DNA of 64,000 nt from Littorina saxatilis. Lineage: Eukaryota; Mollusca; Gastropoda; Littorinimorpha; Littorinidae. The notes beneath the pieces are model-generated. The model ran no database searches. It had not been told where the DNA came from and saw only the letters and a program-made list of their open reading frames with translations. The stretch is taken from assembly GCF_037325665.1 (NCBI RefSeq), contig NC_090254.1:47910720-47974719 (forward strand). Direction: 5' to 3'. Position numbers and translations under genes: made by a program. This document shows positions 34,577 through 45,513 of the stretch, piece after piece (positions within the stretch are counted from its first letter, which is position 1; each line of letters starts with the position of its first letter).

Positions 34577-34779
34577 GCGGCGTGTCGGAGCCTGGGTGCA
34601 GCCAATACTGTGGAGGCCGTACAGCTGTGCTGTTGCTCTGACCAACTGTCCCAGCCTGCATCGTACTGGGAGGTGACACCCGCCGTGTTATCACAGCTGA
34701 GCACCTGGTGGCAACACAGGATGGCCTGTACTGTGGACACTCTGCTCACTGATGACAAGTATCTGGACATCGTGGCCAG
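34577..34779 (+). CDS. Host gene exon 2 (linker)
   Basis: Acceptor TTTCCCTGTTGCAG/G at 34576 and donor GCCAG/GTGGGA at 34780 enclose 203 bp that is open in the phase left by exon 1 and hands phase 2 to exon 3. It encodes AACRSLGAANTVEAVQLCCC, a Cys-cluster, then SYWEVTPAVLSQLSTWWQHR and TVDTLLTDDKYLDIVAR. No domain is recognised; its role would be to join the nuclease to the NTPase. Agreement of both splice phases with the neighbouring exons is the main evidence. Confidence 0.6.
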
Positions 34780-35087
34780 GTGGGAAAATCTGATCATTGT
34801 GTTTATTTTGCGTCAATGTTTGGACAGAATTTTTTCAATTGTTTTCGTTTTTATCTGTACTCAACAACTCTTTCTTGCAGCTGACCCTGTCTGGGAGGAG
34901 TGAACAGTTCTTCGAAGCAAAATATATCAAAAATACATGTTACCTTTCCGCATAAACTATACATCTTATAATTATATAACCATCCGTACAGGGTTTTGCT
35001 TGATATCAAGAGCATTCAGTCGAGAGTGAGATAACATTATAAAGAGGGATAGAGTGCTAGGGTGGGATAGAAAGCGAGCCCGCGGGC

Positions 35088-35089
<2 letters not shown>

Positions 35090-35182
<93 letters not shown>
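35090..35182. repeat. (GA)n in intron 2
   Basis: Pure GA run of about 90 bp between exons 2 and 3. Confidence 0.95.
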
Positions 35183-35186
<4 letters not shown>

Positions 35187-35407
35187 TTCACTTTCATCAT
35201 CACACAAACAAACAAACGAACGAACGAACACTCTTCTCAACAACATACACCTTTGCTGTGAGTCCGGTTTTAAAAACACAATTTTCTCGGGAAACTTAAA
35301 AATAATTCTCCGCTTTGTTAAATTTCATTTTTATATTGTGACTTGTATCACAACCACATAACCTAAAGTACAGCAGACACAACAATAAAATCACGTCTAT
35401 CTTTTAG

Positions 35408-35595
35408 GTTTGTGGGACCGGCCACCACGGTGTCTGTCCCCTGCTACAACGGTGTCCGTGTGGAGGTGCGGACTGCAGGACAGGCGGTGGCGGAACTGGG
35501 GCGGAGGCTGGCACTTCTGGTTCTGACCCTGCATCAACTAGACCTGTTGAACAGAGACCCGCGACTGGTTTTCTTGACGGGACCCCCTGGCACTG
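35408..35595 (+). CDS. Host gene exon 3: P-loop NTPase start
   Basis: Acceptor CTATCTTTTAG/G and donor CACTG/GTTAGT bound 188 bp in the right phase. The exon encodes FVGPATTVSVPCYNGVRVEV, a helical stretch (VAELGRRLALLVLTLHQLDL) and DPRLVFLTGPPGT, followed by the first base of a glycine codon. GPPGTG is the front half of a Walker A motif (GxxxxGK[T/S]); the Lys-Thr must come from the next exon. GPPGTGKT after a hydrophobic strand suits superfamily 1 helicases and related P-loop ATPases. No exon starting with a base pair that completes Gly and then gives Lys-Thr was found downstream to 38.9 kb, after which the window is satellite and mobile elements. The gene therefore continues beyond the window across a very long intron, or it is broken. 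Confidence 0.65.
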
Positions 35596-35603
35596 GTTAG
35601 TAA

Positions 35604-35605
<2 letters not shown>

Positions 35606-35687
<82 letters not shown>

Positions 35688-35765
35688 AATCGTCGTCGTC
35701 GTCGTCACTAGTATGTTCAGTTGTCATTATCAACGTCTTTGCCATCCTCATCATCATCATCATTC

Positions 35766-35820
<55 letters not shown>

Positions 35821-35835
35821 TATCATCATCATCAC
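35606..35835. repeat. (ATC)n triplet repeats
   Basis: Two long ATC runs (about 35606-35690 and 35746-35832) separated by GTC-rich and mixed sequence, just inside intron 3. Poly-Met, poly-Asp and poly-His frames across it are artefacts. Confidence 0.97.
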
Positions 35836-36189
35836 ATTTGTGTTGTTGTCGCCATTGTATTTTTTGCCATGTTTTTTAACTGGGGAAAAAACAACTAATC
35901 TAATTACTATAGGGAGGCGAATTGTCAAAATCAAAACAGCGACCACAGGCGGGAAGAACATTACTTTTCTCTGAACATTTAAAAGGCTAAATGAATAATT
36001 TGAAATGGAAAAATCACTTGCATGGCTTTCTTCAGTTGTTATTCTTTTCAATAGATGCTTAATTTGTATGTGTACGTCTTGTCACTGTGTCATGTGTGAA
36101 ACAAGTCCCGAACTTGTACTAAAACGCGATCTCTCCCTTAGGAATTAGAAGCAGGAAAAATCTGAGGTGAAATACATTAATGACATAAT

Positions 36190-36900
36190 ATTAATCCTTT
36201 GTTATGAGGTACTCGGAAGAGTGATTCCAACAGTATGTTATTATCTTGGGAAGGGTCGATTCTATACACAGTGTTTTATTTGTGATATAGATGTTTTTTT
36301 AAATTGTTCTTTCCTCTCAGTTATATCAAAAGGAAAATATACCAGTATTACATCTTTTGTAATCAGTATATGCATTAGTTTGACTGCTCAAATCGATTGA
36401 AATGAAGCAATTGTTCAACGTCTGTGGCGCCGAAGGCTGAATGGAGTAAGTTCTGAAAGCTCGCAAGGACAATCTATCAGACGCAGTTAAAATGAGATGT
36501 TGGTTTTCCATAAGATCAACAACCCTTTGTTATGATTTATTATTCCATATGGCGAATTTGAACACAGTGTTTTCATTTTGACATTGATGTTTTAAAAAAA
36601 ACACTGTTTCCTCTCTGTAATCTCAAAAAGCTAACCTACCCGCAGAACATTTTTTTCTCATCTTTGACCGGGCAAATAGTTCGAAGTGAAGCGATCATCC
36701 AACGTTAACCCTGTTGAAACTGAATGGAATCTCAATTCAGAGTGAACAGTTATTTGACGTAGCGGCTCGAAACAAAGTTATTGAGATCATTCATCAACCT
36801 TTTGTTATCCGAAAGAGCGACTGACGAAAGATATTGATACGTCGTGGATAGGGTTGATTCTGAACACAGTGTTTCCTTTTGAATGCAGGCGTTTTGGGAT
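36190..36900. repeat. Three diverged tandem units of about 280-330 bp
   Basis: The marker CTTTGTTAT recurs at about 36196, 36521 and 36799, and ACACAGTGTTT at about 36267, 36559 and 36855. The sequence between them aligns loosely (for example TTGAAATGAAGCAAT and TCGAAGTGAAGCGAT). This looks like an old tandem triplication; no function is recognised. Confidence 0.65.
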
Positions 36901-36904
36901 ATCG

Positions 36905-37270
36905 CTTTTTGACTCACCTGAGTAATGGGTGAGTCTTAGTTTTCATCAGAATGGACAGCCGGTCGGCCGTCCGTCCGTCCGTGGAAAACAAACTTAACGT
37001 TGAGGTTATCTCGGTTGTTTTTGAAGCTATAGAGCTTGACCTAAGTTTATTTGACCCTCGTCAAGTTTTGGGGTCCCAGGGGGTCATGTTCAATGCATAA
37101 TAACTGAAAATTGACGTTATCTCAGGTGTTTTTGAAGCCAGAGCTTTGAAACTTTGAACACCTCAAGGGTTTGATAATCTGCCAACATGACCCTATAGTT
37201 TGTTTGACCCCCCGTTTTGGGATAACAGCGAGGTCATGTTGGTAAACATTTACGTTGAGATTTTCTCAGT
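36905..37270. repeat. Probable interspersed repeat (CACCTGAGTAATGG type)
   Basis: GACTCACCTGAGTAATGGGT, followed by a CCGTCCGTCCGTCCGT run and two diverged copies of a TTATCTC.GTTGTTTTTGAAGC block. Similar openings are familiar to me from other molluscan repeats. Boundaries are unclear. Confidence 0.4.
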
Positions 37271-37410
37271 TACTTTGGGAGCAAAAGCCTCCACACTTCA
37301 CAGTTGTGGTAGTTATGTGCTCGGTGCTTCCTCCGCCTTTCGTTGTTTTTCAGCCTTGTTTCTTCGGACGGTTTTGTGGTTGATGGTACTCTTATTTCTT
37401 GTTTGACAAT

Positions 37411-38145
37411 GGTTTCGTTCAGCGTCTCTCTGTACGTCTGTTGTTGACAATTGTTTCGTTCAGCGTCTCTCTGTACGTCTGTTGTTGACAATTGTTTCTT
37501 TCAGCGTCTCTCTGTACGTCTGTTGTTGACAATTGTTTCTTTCAGCGTCTCTCTGTACGTCTGTTGTTGACAATGGTTTCTTTCAGCGTCTCTCTGTACG
37601 TCTGTTGTTGACAATGGTTTCTTTCAGCGTCTCTCTGTACGTCTGTTGTTGACAATTGTTTCTTTCAGCGTCTCTCTGTACGTCTGTTGTTGACAATGGT
37701 TTCGTTCAGCGTCTCTCTGTACGTCTGTTGTTGACAATGGTTTCTTTCAGCGTCTCTCTGTACGTCTGTTGTTGACAATGGTTTCGTTCAGCGTCTCTCT
37801 GTACGTCTGTTGTTGACAATGGTTTCTTTCAGCGTCTCTCTGTACGTCTGTTGTTGACAATGGTTTCTTTCAGCGTCTCTCTGTACGTCTGTTGTTGACA
37901 ATGGTTTCTTTCAGCGTCTCTCTGTACGTCTGTTGTTGACAATGGCTTCGTTCAGCGTCTCTCTGTACGTCTGTTGTTGACAATGGTTTCTTTCAGCGTC
38001 TCTCTGTACGTCTGTTGTTGACAATGGTTTCGTTCAGCGTCTCTCTGTACGTCTGTTGTTGACAATGGTTTCGTTCAGCGTCTCTCTGTACGTCTGTTGT
38101 TGACAATGGTTTCTTTCAGCCTCTCCCTGTACGTCTGTTGTCGAA
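37411..38145. repeat. Minisatellite, 41 bp unit x about 18
   Basis: Units contain TTCAGCGTCTCTCTGTACGT and CTGTTGTTGACAATG. Variants GTTTCGTTC/GTTTCTTTC and AATTG/AATGG are interspersed. Confidence 0.95.
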
Positions 38146-38221
38146 TTCGCTGAAATGCACGGTTATGCCGAATTGCTTCTTCAGGTCTTCCAGAATTGTA
38201 CTTTTTAATTATTTTCCTTTC

Positions 38222-38566
38222 CGTCTCTCTGTGACGTAGGTAAATCTCAGTGCTCTCTGTGACGGAGGTAAATCTCAGTGCTCTCTGTGACGTAGGTAAA
38301 TCTCAGTGCTCTTTGTGACGTAGGTAAATCTCAGTGTTCTCTGTGACGTAGGTAAATCTCAGTGTTCTCTGTGACGTAGGTAAATCTCAGTGCTCTCTGT
38401 GACGTAGGTAAATCTCAGTGCTCTCTGTGACGTAAGTAAATCTCAGTGCTCTTTGTGACGTAGGTAAATATCAGTGCTCTCTGTGACGTAGGTAATCTCA
38501 GTGCTCTCTCTGACGTAGGTAAATCTCAGTGTTCTCTGTGACGTAGGTAAATCTCAGTGCTCTCTT
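38222..38566. repeat. Minisatellite, 28 bp unit x about 12
   Basis: Units of CTCTGTGACGTAGGTAAATC-TCAGTGCT with few variants; preceded by a short CTCTCTGT.CGTCTGTTG-like stretch. Confidence 0.93.
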
Positions 38567-38930
38567 TTAGTCTGTCCCTGTATGTTTGTTAGTACTGTTT
38601 CTGACGTTCCGTCTTCTTCTTCAATAAAAGAGCTGCCTCCGACTCAGATGGGTCAAAGATAGGTCTGGAATACCTGCAACGGTTGCTCCGACGAGGCTCC
38701 ATCATTTCTCTTGAAAAAAACGACAGACAGACATCAGACCAACCAACTTGTTAGAAATATCCCCCTGTCTATCTCAGAGATGACATTTTGGCCGGGACTA
38801 TATAAAGAATAGTAAGATGATAATAAAAAAAACAATCAAAATAAAAAGAACTTGTTCCGTTTGCTTCCAATTCTAACCAAGACGATGTGAAGAATTAAAT
38901 CGTAAGACACAATTTCCAGATCCTCCCCTG
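38567..38930. other. No supported feature
   Basis: Unique-looking AT-rich DNA. A short plus frame near 38630-38750 (SDGSKIGLEYLQRLLRRGS) looks protein-like, but it has no splice sites I can defend and does not continue the host gene's P-loop. Confidence 0.35.
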
Positions 38931-39313
38931 CCTACCTGTACTGCATTGTCACAAAGTTGTGTCACACCCACCCATCTGTACTGCATTGTCACAAAGTTGT
39001 GTCACACCCACCCATCTGTACTGCATTGTCACAAAGACTAGTTGTGTCACCACCCCCCCCCCCCCACACCTGTTCTGCATTGTCACAAAGGTGTGGCACC
39101 CCCCCCCCAACCTGTACTACATTGTTACAGAGTTGTGTCACCCCCCCCCCCCCCCCGCCGGTACTGCATTGTTACAGAGTTGTGTCACCCCCCCCCCCCA
39201 CCCCCCGCATGTACTGCATTGTTACAGAGTTGTGTCACCCCCCCCCCCCCCCGCACCTGTACTACATTGCCAAAAAGTTGTGTCACCCCCCCCCCCCCCA
39301 CCCCTACCCGTAC
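38931..39313. repeat. 40 bp satellite, left edge (type I monomers)
   Basis: First monomers of the satellite: CTGTACTGCATTGTCACAAA-GTTGTGTCACACCCACCCAC. Several monomers carry poly-C expansions of 9-17 bases in the CACCC part, so spacing is irregular here. Confidence 0.95.
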
Positions 39314-39596
39314 GCGAATTTTTTTTCACACGTCAGTTACGGGCTTTCAATCCCGAAGGCTATTTCCGAGTAGCTACGAACGTAAACAGAAGTTCCGATG
39401 TGTTCGGATGCTTATCGATTTGAGTTGTCGTTCGTCTCTCGCTGACCCAGTACACGGTTGCGCTGGAATGAGTGCAATCCGAGCTACGAACTTTGCCGAT
39501 TGCAATCTAGAAATGATCGTCACTGCTGCAGGGTCAATGTGTGAATTAATAGGATAGAGCGAAAAGAATTGCACTCAGCACTTCGGTGTCCGAACC

Positions 39597-39877
39597 TCCC
39601 CCCGTGTACACTACATTGGGTGTGCACGTTAAAGATCCCACGATTGACAAAAGGGTCTTTCCTGGCAAAATTGCTTGGGCACAGTTAATAATTGTCTACC
39701 TATACCCGTGTGACTTGGAATAATAGGCCGTGAAAGGTAAATATGCGCCGAAATGGCTGCAATCTACTGGCCCTATAAAATTTAATCTCACACGGCATCA
39801 CTGCAGAGCGCCTAGAACTGTACCCACGGAATATGCGCGATATAAGACTCATTGATTGATTGATTGAGCACTCGCTC
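39597..39877 (+). mobile_element. SINE fragment with (ATTG)n tail
   Basis: Starts in the body shared with 15618-15972 (GTGCACGTTAAAGATCCCAC) and ends GCGCGATATAAGACTCATTG followed by ATTG repeats, a common molluscan SINE tail. The tRNA head is missing. Confidence 0.75.
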
Positions 39878-40075
39878 AATCCATGCTGAGGCTCATAAAC
39901 TCCCAGCCTGCAGAACATCATACAGACAGCAGTCTTTCTTTCCTCGCACCATTGGCGAATGGAACGCCCTCCCACCACAGGTTCATCAGCCTCGGTGGAA
40001 GCCTTCAAAACCCAGATCTAGACACCATGCACTGCAGCAGAAGACCTCTTGTACACCAGAGTTCCCATTTAATTG
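39878..40075 (+). mobile_element. LINE reverse-transcriptase C-terminal fragment
   Basis: Encodes RTSYRQQSFFPRTIGEWNAL followed by PPQVHQPRW. SFFPRTI.EWN.LP is the usual end of CR1/RTE/Jockey-type LINE open reading frames. Only about 60 codons remain. Confidence 0.6.
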
Positions 40076-40584
40076 CCAGAAACACATTCACAGATACTTC
40101 AATATGTTGTTACTGGACTCCGAGTGCCTTTTTAGTTTATAGCACTGATGATCTAACGAGTAACGTGATCATGTTCAGTTAGATCTAAGTTGTAACAGTG
40201 TACAGTCAGAATCACCAGCATCAGCGTGTGCCAGTATGCATGCGGTTTGAGGCTCCCATACGCGTGCATGCTTTTTAAATAGAGGGTGTATTTTAGTTTT
40301 ACGACAAGAAAAAGAAGGTCTTTCCTTCAAAACATCCAAAATATCCGTATTAGATGTTGTCGTTGAACATGTGTTACACACAGCAAACATTTTGAAATCT
40401 CCGAAGCTGCTTGCAAAGATGACGCAGAGATCTGTACAGTATATCTGGATGACGCAAGGATAATGTTCGACTCGGCTCTTTGACTTGGTAAACATCGGAA
40501 CTTCCGATTACGTTCGCAGTTACTCGGAATCATGCAGCCTTCAGGATTGAAATCCCGCTACTGACGTGTGAAATATTTTTCGCT

Positions 40585-41475
40585 CGTACTGCATTGTCAC
40601 AGAGTTGTGTCACACCCACCCACCTGTACTGCATGGTTACAAAGTTGTGTCACACCCACCCACCTGTACTGCATTGTCACAGAGTTGTGTCACACCCGCC
40701 CACCTGTATTGCATTGTCACAAGGTTATGTCACACCCACCCACCTGTACTGCATTGTCACAAGGTTATGTCACACCCACCCACCTGTTCTGCATTGCCAC
40801 AAGGTTATGTCACACCCACCCACCAGTACTGCATTGTCACAAGGTTATGTCACACCCACCCACCCGTACTGCATTGTCACGATGTTATGTCACACCCACC
40901 CACCTGTGCTGCATTGTCACAGAGTTGTGTCACACATGCCCTCCTGTATTGCATTGAAACAAAGCTGTGTCACACCCGCCCACCTGGACTGCATTGTCAC
41001 AAAGTTGTGTCACACCCGCCCACCTGTACTGCATTGTCACAAAGTTGTGTCACCCCCCCCCCCCCTTCACCCGTACTGCATTGTCACAAAATTCTGTCAC
41101 ACTCACCCACCTGTACTGCATTGTCACAAAGTTGTGTCACACCCACCCACCTGCACTGCATTGTCACACAGTTGTGTCACACCCGCCTACCTGTTCTGCA
41201 TTGTCACAAAGTTGTGTCAAAACCTGCCCCCCCCCCCCCCCACCTGTACTGCATTGTTACAAAGTTGTGTCACACCCACCCGCCTGTACTGCATTGTTAC
41301 AGAGTTGTGTCACACCCCCCCCCCCCCCCCCCCGCACCCAGCTGTACTGCATTGTCACAAAGTTGTGTCACACCCGCCTACCTGTTCTGCATTGTCACAA
41401 AGTTGTGTCAAAACCTGCCCCCCCCCCCCCCCCACCTGTACTGCATTGTTACAAAGTTGTGTCACACCCACCCGC
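40585..41475. repeat. 40 bp satellite, second segment (type I)
   Basis: About 22 type I monomers (AAAGTTGTGTCACACCCACC), some with AAGGTTATG and poly-C variants, between the TIR element and the Ty3/gypsy fossil. Confidence 0.95.
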
Positions 41476-44400
41476 AAATTGCCACTGGCTTTTCTGTCAA
41501 AGTACTCTTTCTGCTTCTTCTGGCCAGCAATCAAATCTTTGTGATTCTTCTTGTTCTGCTGTTTTCCTGGTTTCAACAGTTCTGCTATTGTTGGGAGTGT
41601 TGTTTTCAGTTTTCTGCCTAGAAACAATTCTGCAGGTGATTTTTCTGTGTCTAATGGTGTGTTTCTGTAGTCTAGGAGTGATCTGTAAGGATCTTTGGAT
41701 TTTTTCATCAGATTCTTCACTGTTTGGATCATTTTTTTCTGCTTGACCGTTACCTTGAGGGTGGTAAGGGCTTGTGGTGGTATGTTTGATTTCATATTCT
41801 TTCATGAACTCTGCGAATTCAGCACTTGCAAACTGTGGTCCGTTGTCTGTGATCAACTCATCTACTATTCCAAATCTTGCAAACTGACTTTTCATGTGCC
41901 CAATGACTGTTTTGGTGTTGAGACTGTTCAGTGTGATGACTTCTGGCCATTTGGAGTAGTAATATACTATTATCAAATAGTGTGTCTTGTTCAGCTCGAA
42001 CAAATCTGCTGCGATCTTTGCCCATGGTCTATCTGGAATGTCCATTGGTATCATTGGTTCTTTGGGGTTAGCTCTGGAGTTTTCTGCGCAAACTCTACAT
42101 GCTGTGACCATGTGAAATGTCTTCAATCTGTGACGACATACCTATCCAGAATACCAATTCTCTGGCCATGCTCTTGCATTTCACTATGCCTAAATGTGAT
42201 GAATGAATTCTTTGCAGCTGATCTACTTGAAGCTTCTTGGGAATGACTAATCTGAGCCCTCTGAAAATCAGACCGTCTGTGTATGTAAGCTCATCTCGGA
42301 ATGACCAATAAGCTCTAACTGATTCTGGAATATCTCTTCTGTTCTCTGGGAAACCCTTCAAGATGACTTTTTTTAGTTCTGTCAGTTCTACGTCATTTGC
42401 TGTTTCTCTCTGAAATTCTGCGTATTTCTCATCTGAGATGGGCAAGTGTGACCTTGGGTTGATAGCATTGATTTCTTTCTCTGGAATCAACTGTTCTTTT
42501 GTTTCTGGGAGGTACGATCTGCTGAGCGTATCTGCGACGTACATTTCTTTCCCGGGTTTGTACTTCACCTTGAGGTCATACTTCTGTAGCTGCAACATGA
42601 ATCTCTGCAGACGAACAGGTGCTTTGTGTAGTGGTTTTGTAAAGATGGACTGCAATGGTTTGTGATCAGTCTCTACTTCTACCGTTCTACCATACACGTA
42701 TGTGTGAAATTTCTCACATCCGTACACTACTGCAAGTGTTTCCTTCTCTATCTGCGCATAGTTCTGTTGTGTCTTTGTCAGTGCCCTTGACCCGTACGCG
42801 ATCGGCTGACCTTCCTGCATGAGGCAACAACCTAATCCTGTGGATGACGCATCAACTGATAGTGTCAGAGGTTTTGCTGGGTCATAGTACCTCAGTACTG
42901 GTGCTTCCGTCACTAGCTTCTTCAGCTTCTTGAAACTCTCTTCCTCTGTCTTTGTCCACTTCCACACTGCATCTTTCTCTGTCAGTTTTCTGAGTGGTTT
43001 GCTCAAATCTGCCAAGTTGGGTAAGAACTTTCCCAAGTACTGAATTAACCCTAGGAACGTCATCAGTTCTTTCTTGTTTTGAGGACTGCTCATCTTCTGA
43101 ACTGCTCTTATCTTCTCTGGATCTGCTTTCAGACCTTCACCTGACAGTATGTGCCCTACATACGAGATTTCTGACTTGTGAAACTCGCACTTTGAGTCGT
43201 TGAACGTGAGACCGTACGACTTTGCTTTCTCCATGACTTTCTTCAGTCGTTTGTCATGCTCTTTCGTGTTGGATCCCGACACAACAATATCATCCATGAC
43301 AGCTTCTGCGCCTTCTATGTCTTCTACCATCTGAGACATGACTCTCTGAAATATTTCACTAGCTGAAACTATTCCAAAAGGTAACCTCAGAAATCTATAT
43401 CTCCCCCATGGTGTGCTGAATGTACACAGCTTGGAACTCTCTTCGTCCAACTTGAGCTGCCAATAACTAGATGTTGCATCTAGTTTCGAGAAAACCTTTG
43501 CTCCGGGCATGTTCTGAACAACTTCTTCTATCGTCTTCATTGGATAGTGTTCTCTCTTGATAGCTTTGTTCAGATCTCGTGGATCTATGCAGATTTTTGT
43601 TTTCTTTGGCGTTTCTACCACTACCATACTGTTCACCCAGTCAGTATAGTAGGTTCTTCTTGTCTTGTGATAACACCTTCTTTTTCCATACGTTTCAGTT
43701 CACCTTTGACTTTCTTGTGTAGCGCAACTGGTATCTTTCTGGGTGGGTGTACTACTGGCTGTACATCTGGGTCAACTTTGAGATGAACCTCTCCTGGGAG
43801 ACAACCTAAACCTTCAAAAGAATCTGGGTATTCTCCTTTAACATCTAGCTGAGGGTGATCTCCTTTAACCTCTTGCGTCATGCTTGACTGCACTGTGTCT
43901 ACTCTCTGGATCAGTCCTAATCTCTGACAAGCTTCCAGACCAAGTATCGCTGTACTATCCATCTCTGTGACATAGAATTTCACTTCATGCTCTTCTTTCT
44001 TGAACTTGCATGTCAGTTTCGTCGAACCTAGTGTCTTGATGTTATGGCCTGAATATGACGTAAGCCTGACCTTTGACTTCTCCAGTTTCTTTCCTTTGAA
44101 AGATTTGAACGTTTTCTCAGAAATGACATTGCATTTTGCTCCAGTATCTAACTGAAAATTGACTGTTTTCTCTTCTACTTCCAGTTTCTGAAACCATCCG
44201 GAATCCACTGTATTCATTTCTGCAGTGCCGATTGTACCTAACGAGTACGCTTGCACTTCATCCTCTGTGTCGCTACTGTCACTATCGTCTAGTGTGTGTA
44301 CTTTGTTTCTTCTCTTTGAGCTGTGTGTTTGCTCTGTTCTGGCCCTACACATGCTCGCAAAGTGGTTTGGTTTCATGCATTTTCTGCATTCTTTTCCTAT

Positions 44401-45450
44401 CGCAGGACATTGCGCATCTTGTGTGTGCTTCATGCCACACCTACCGCATTTCTTCTTTGCCGTAGCTCTGTTTTCGCTAGGTGCATGTGTACCTTTGTTC
44501 TTGTCGCAGCTGCGTGACGTCTTTTGTGCATTCGTTCTCTCTCTATGCCTAACTGCATGAACGGCTGCTTCAGCTGACAAATTCATTTCTTTCAGCTGTT
44601 TCACTGACATTTCATCCACTCTGGCTATCTCAATAGCTTTCTCTAGAGTCAGATCTTTCCCAATATCAATGAGTTTCTCACGCACTTTGTCTGATTTTGT
44701 TCCGAACACTATTCTGTCTCTCACTACCTCATCTTCTTTGTCTCCGTACTCGCACTCTTTCACAAGCAACTTCAGTTCTGTTACAAACTGTTCACACGTT
44801 TCATCTGGTGCCTGTACCTTGCTGTGAAATTTGTACCTTGCAAAGATTGGGTTTGATTTGGGCTGAACGTAGGCTTTGAAACCATCGTAGTAAGTCTGCA
44901 ACTTGCTCTGTTCATCACTCAATGTCCAGGTTGAGAAGATTTTCCTACCCTTCTCTCCGACCCATAACATTAGATAGGAACATTTTTCTTCTTCTGTCTT
45001 GGCTTTCAGTGGTCCCTTGAACATGAAAGACACGTGATCTTTGAAAGAATTCCATTCCCCCACTAGATCTCTTGCTTCCCAATTGAATCTTGGATAGCTA
45101 CCAGTTCCCTCCATAGTCTTAAATTATGCTTGAGTGACTTATCTTTCAGTCCAAACGTTCTTGACAAGCTCCACTTCTGGTCACCATGTTGTATTATATT
45201 TGTGGGTTTTACGAACAGAGATGCGGAGACATAGTGTTGGTTCGGCCATGCTTTATTATCAAGAACCATAACTCTTGTCCTATTCATACGGAGTGCTGTT
45301 CCTTGGACCTTAGCTAATAGACTCGCTCTAATGGAGCTATCTCTAAATGGAACATGATATGCTTGCCTAACAATATACATGACAACTGGGTGAGACATGA
45401 AGCCTGTGCTGCGACTTCTGTCTTGTGTGTGGCGCACGTTATATGTCAAA
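41476..45450 (-). mobile_element. Ty3/gypsy LTR retrotransposon fossil (Mag-like), in the satellite
   Basis: Minus-strand element. Its parts in order are: an LTR-like region (about 45187-45450, with an AATAAA signal), a primer-binding site (45169-45186), Gag with two zinc knuckles (CGRCGMKHTQDAQC and CRKCMKPNHFASMC), protease (FQLDTGAKCNVIS) at about 43.65-45.11 kb, then reverse transcriptase (RFLRLPFGIVSASEIFQRVM, VMDDIVVSG), RNase H and integrase (TDNGPQFAS, HPQGNGQAEKN) at about 41.5-43.6 kb. The order is the ordinary PR-RT-RH-IN. Gag and zinc-knuckle style suggest the Mag/SURL lineage. It is broken (several breaks, about three) and only one LTR is seen, so its age cannot be dated from LTR divergence. 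Satellite lies directly at its left end. Confidence 0.85.
45169..45186 (-). promoter_or_regulatory. Candidate primer-binding site
   Basis: The minus strand reads TGGTGACCAGAAGTGGAG right after the LTR-like end ATACAACA, the expected place and TGG start of a primer-binding site. I cannot name the tRNA. Confidence 0.6.
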
Positions 45451-45513
45451 GCAGCACCGCCCTGATTTGGCCCTTCGTGGTCGGCTTGGCGTTAAGCAAA
45501 CAAACAAACAAAA
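45448..45513 (+). mobile_element. SINE/LINE 3'-tail fragment
   Basis: CAAAGCAGCACCGCCCTGAT ... GGCTTGGCGTTAAGCAAAC followed by AAAC repeats is a 3' end I recognise from molluscan SINEs. It lies between the LTR fossil and the satellite. Confidence 0.65.

Larger units (their letters stand above)
39314..40584. mobile_element. 1.27 kb TIR element inserted in the satellite
   Basis: About 105 bp at the left end (GCGAATTTTTTTTCACACGT...) recurs inverted at the right end (...ACGTGTGAAATATTTTTCGC), with about 20% mismatches. CGTAC flanks both ends (39309-39313 and 40585-40589) and belongs to the satellite monomer, so it is a likely 5 bp target duplication. The inside contains a SINE and a LINE end fragment but no recognisable transposase. 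Superfamily unknown. Confidence 0.7.

Noticed and set aside
34830-34910. Alternative exon after the strong acceptor TTTCTTGCAG at about 34880
   Set aside because: In the phase left by exon 2 it gives a stop immediately (A-S-stop). The acceptor at 35407 keeps the frame and leads to a P-loop, so it is preferred. A minor truncating isoform is not excluded.
35940-35975. Candidate exon 4 at ACAG/GCGGGAAGAAC
   Set aside because: It would give GPPGTGGKN, which does not fit the Walker A consensus, and it hits a stop within eight codons.
35404-36051. 215-codon minus frame with poly-Met and poly-Asp
   Set aside because: It is translation of ATC triplet repeats opposite exon 3 of the host gene.
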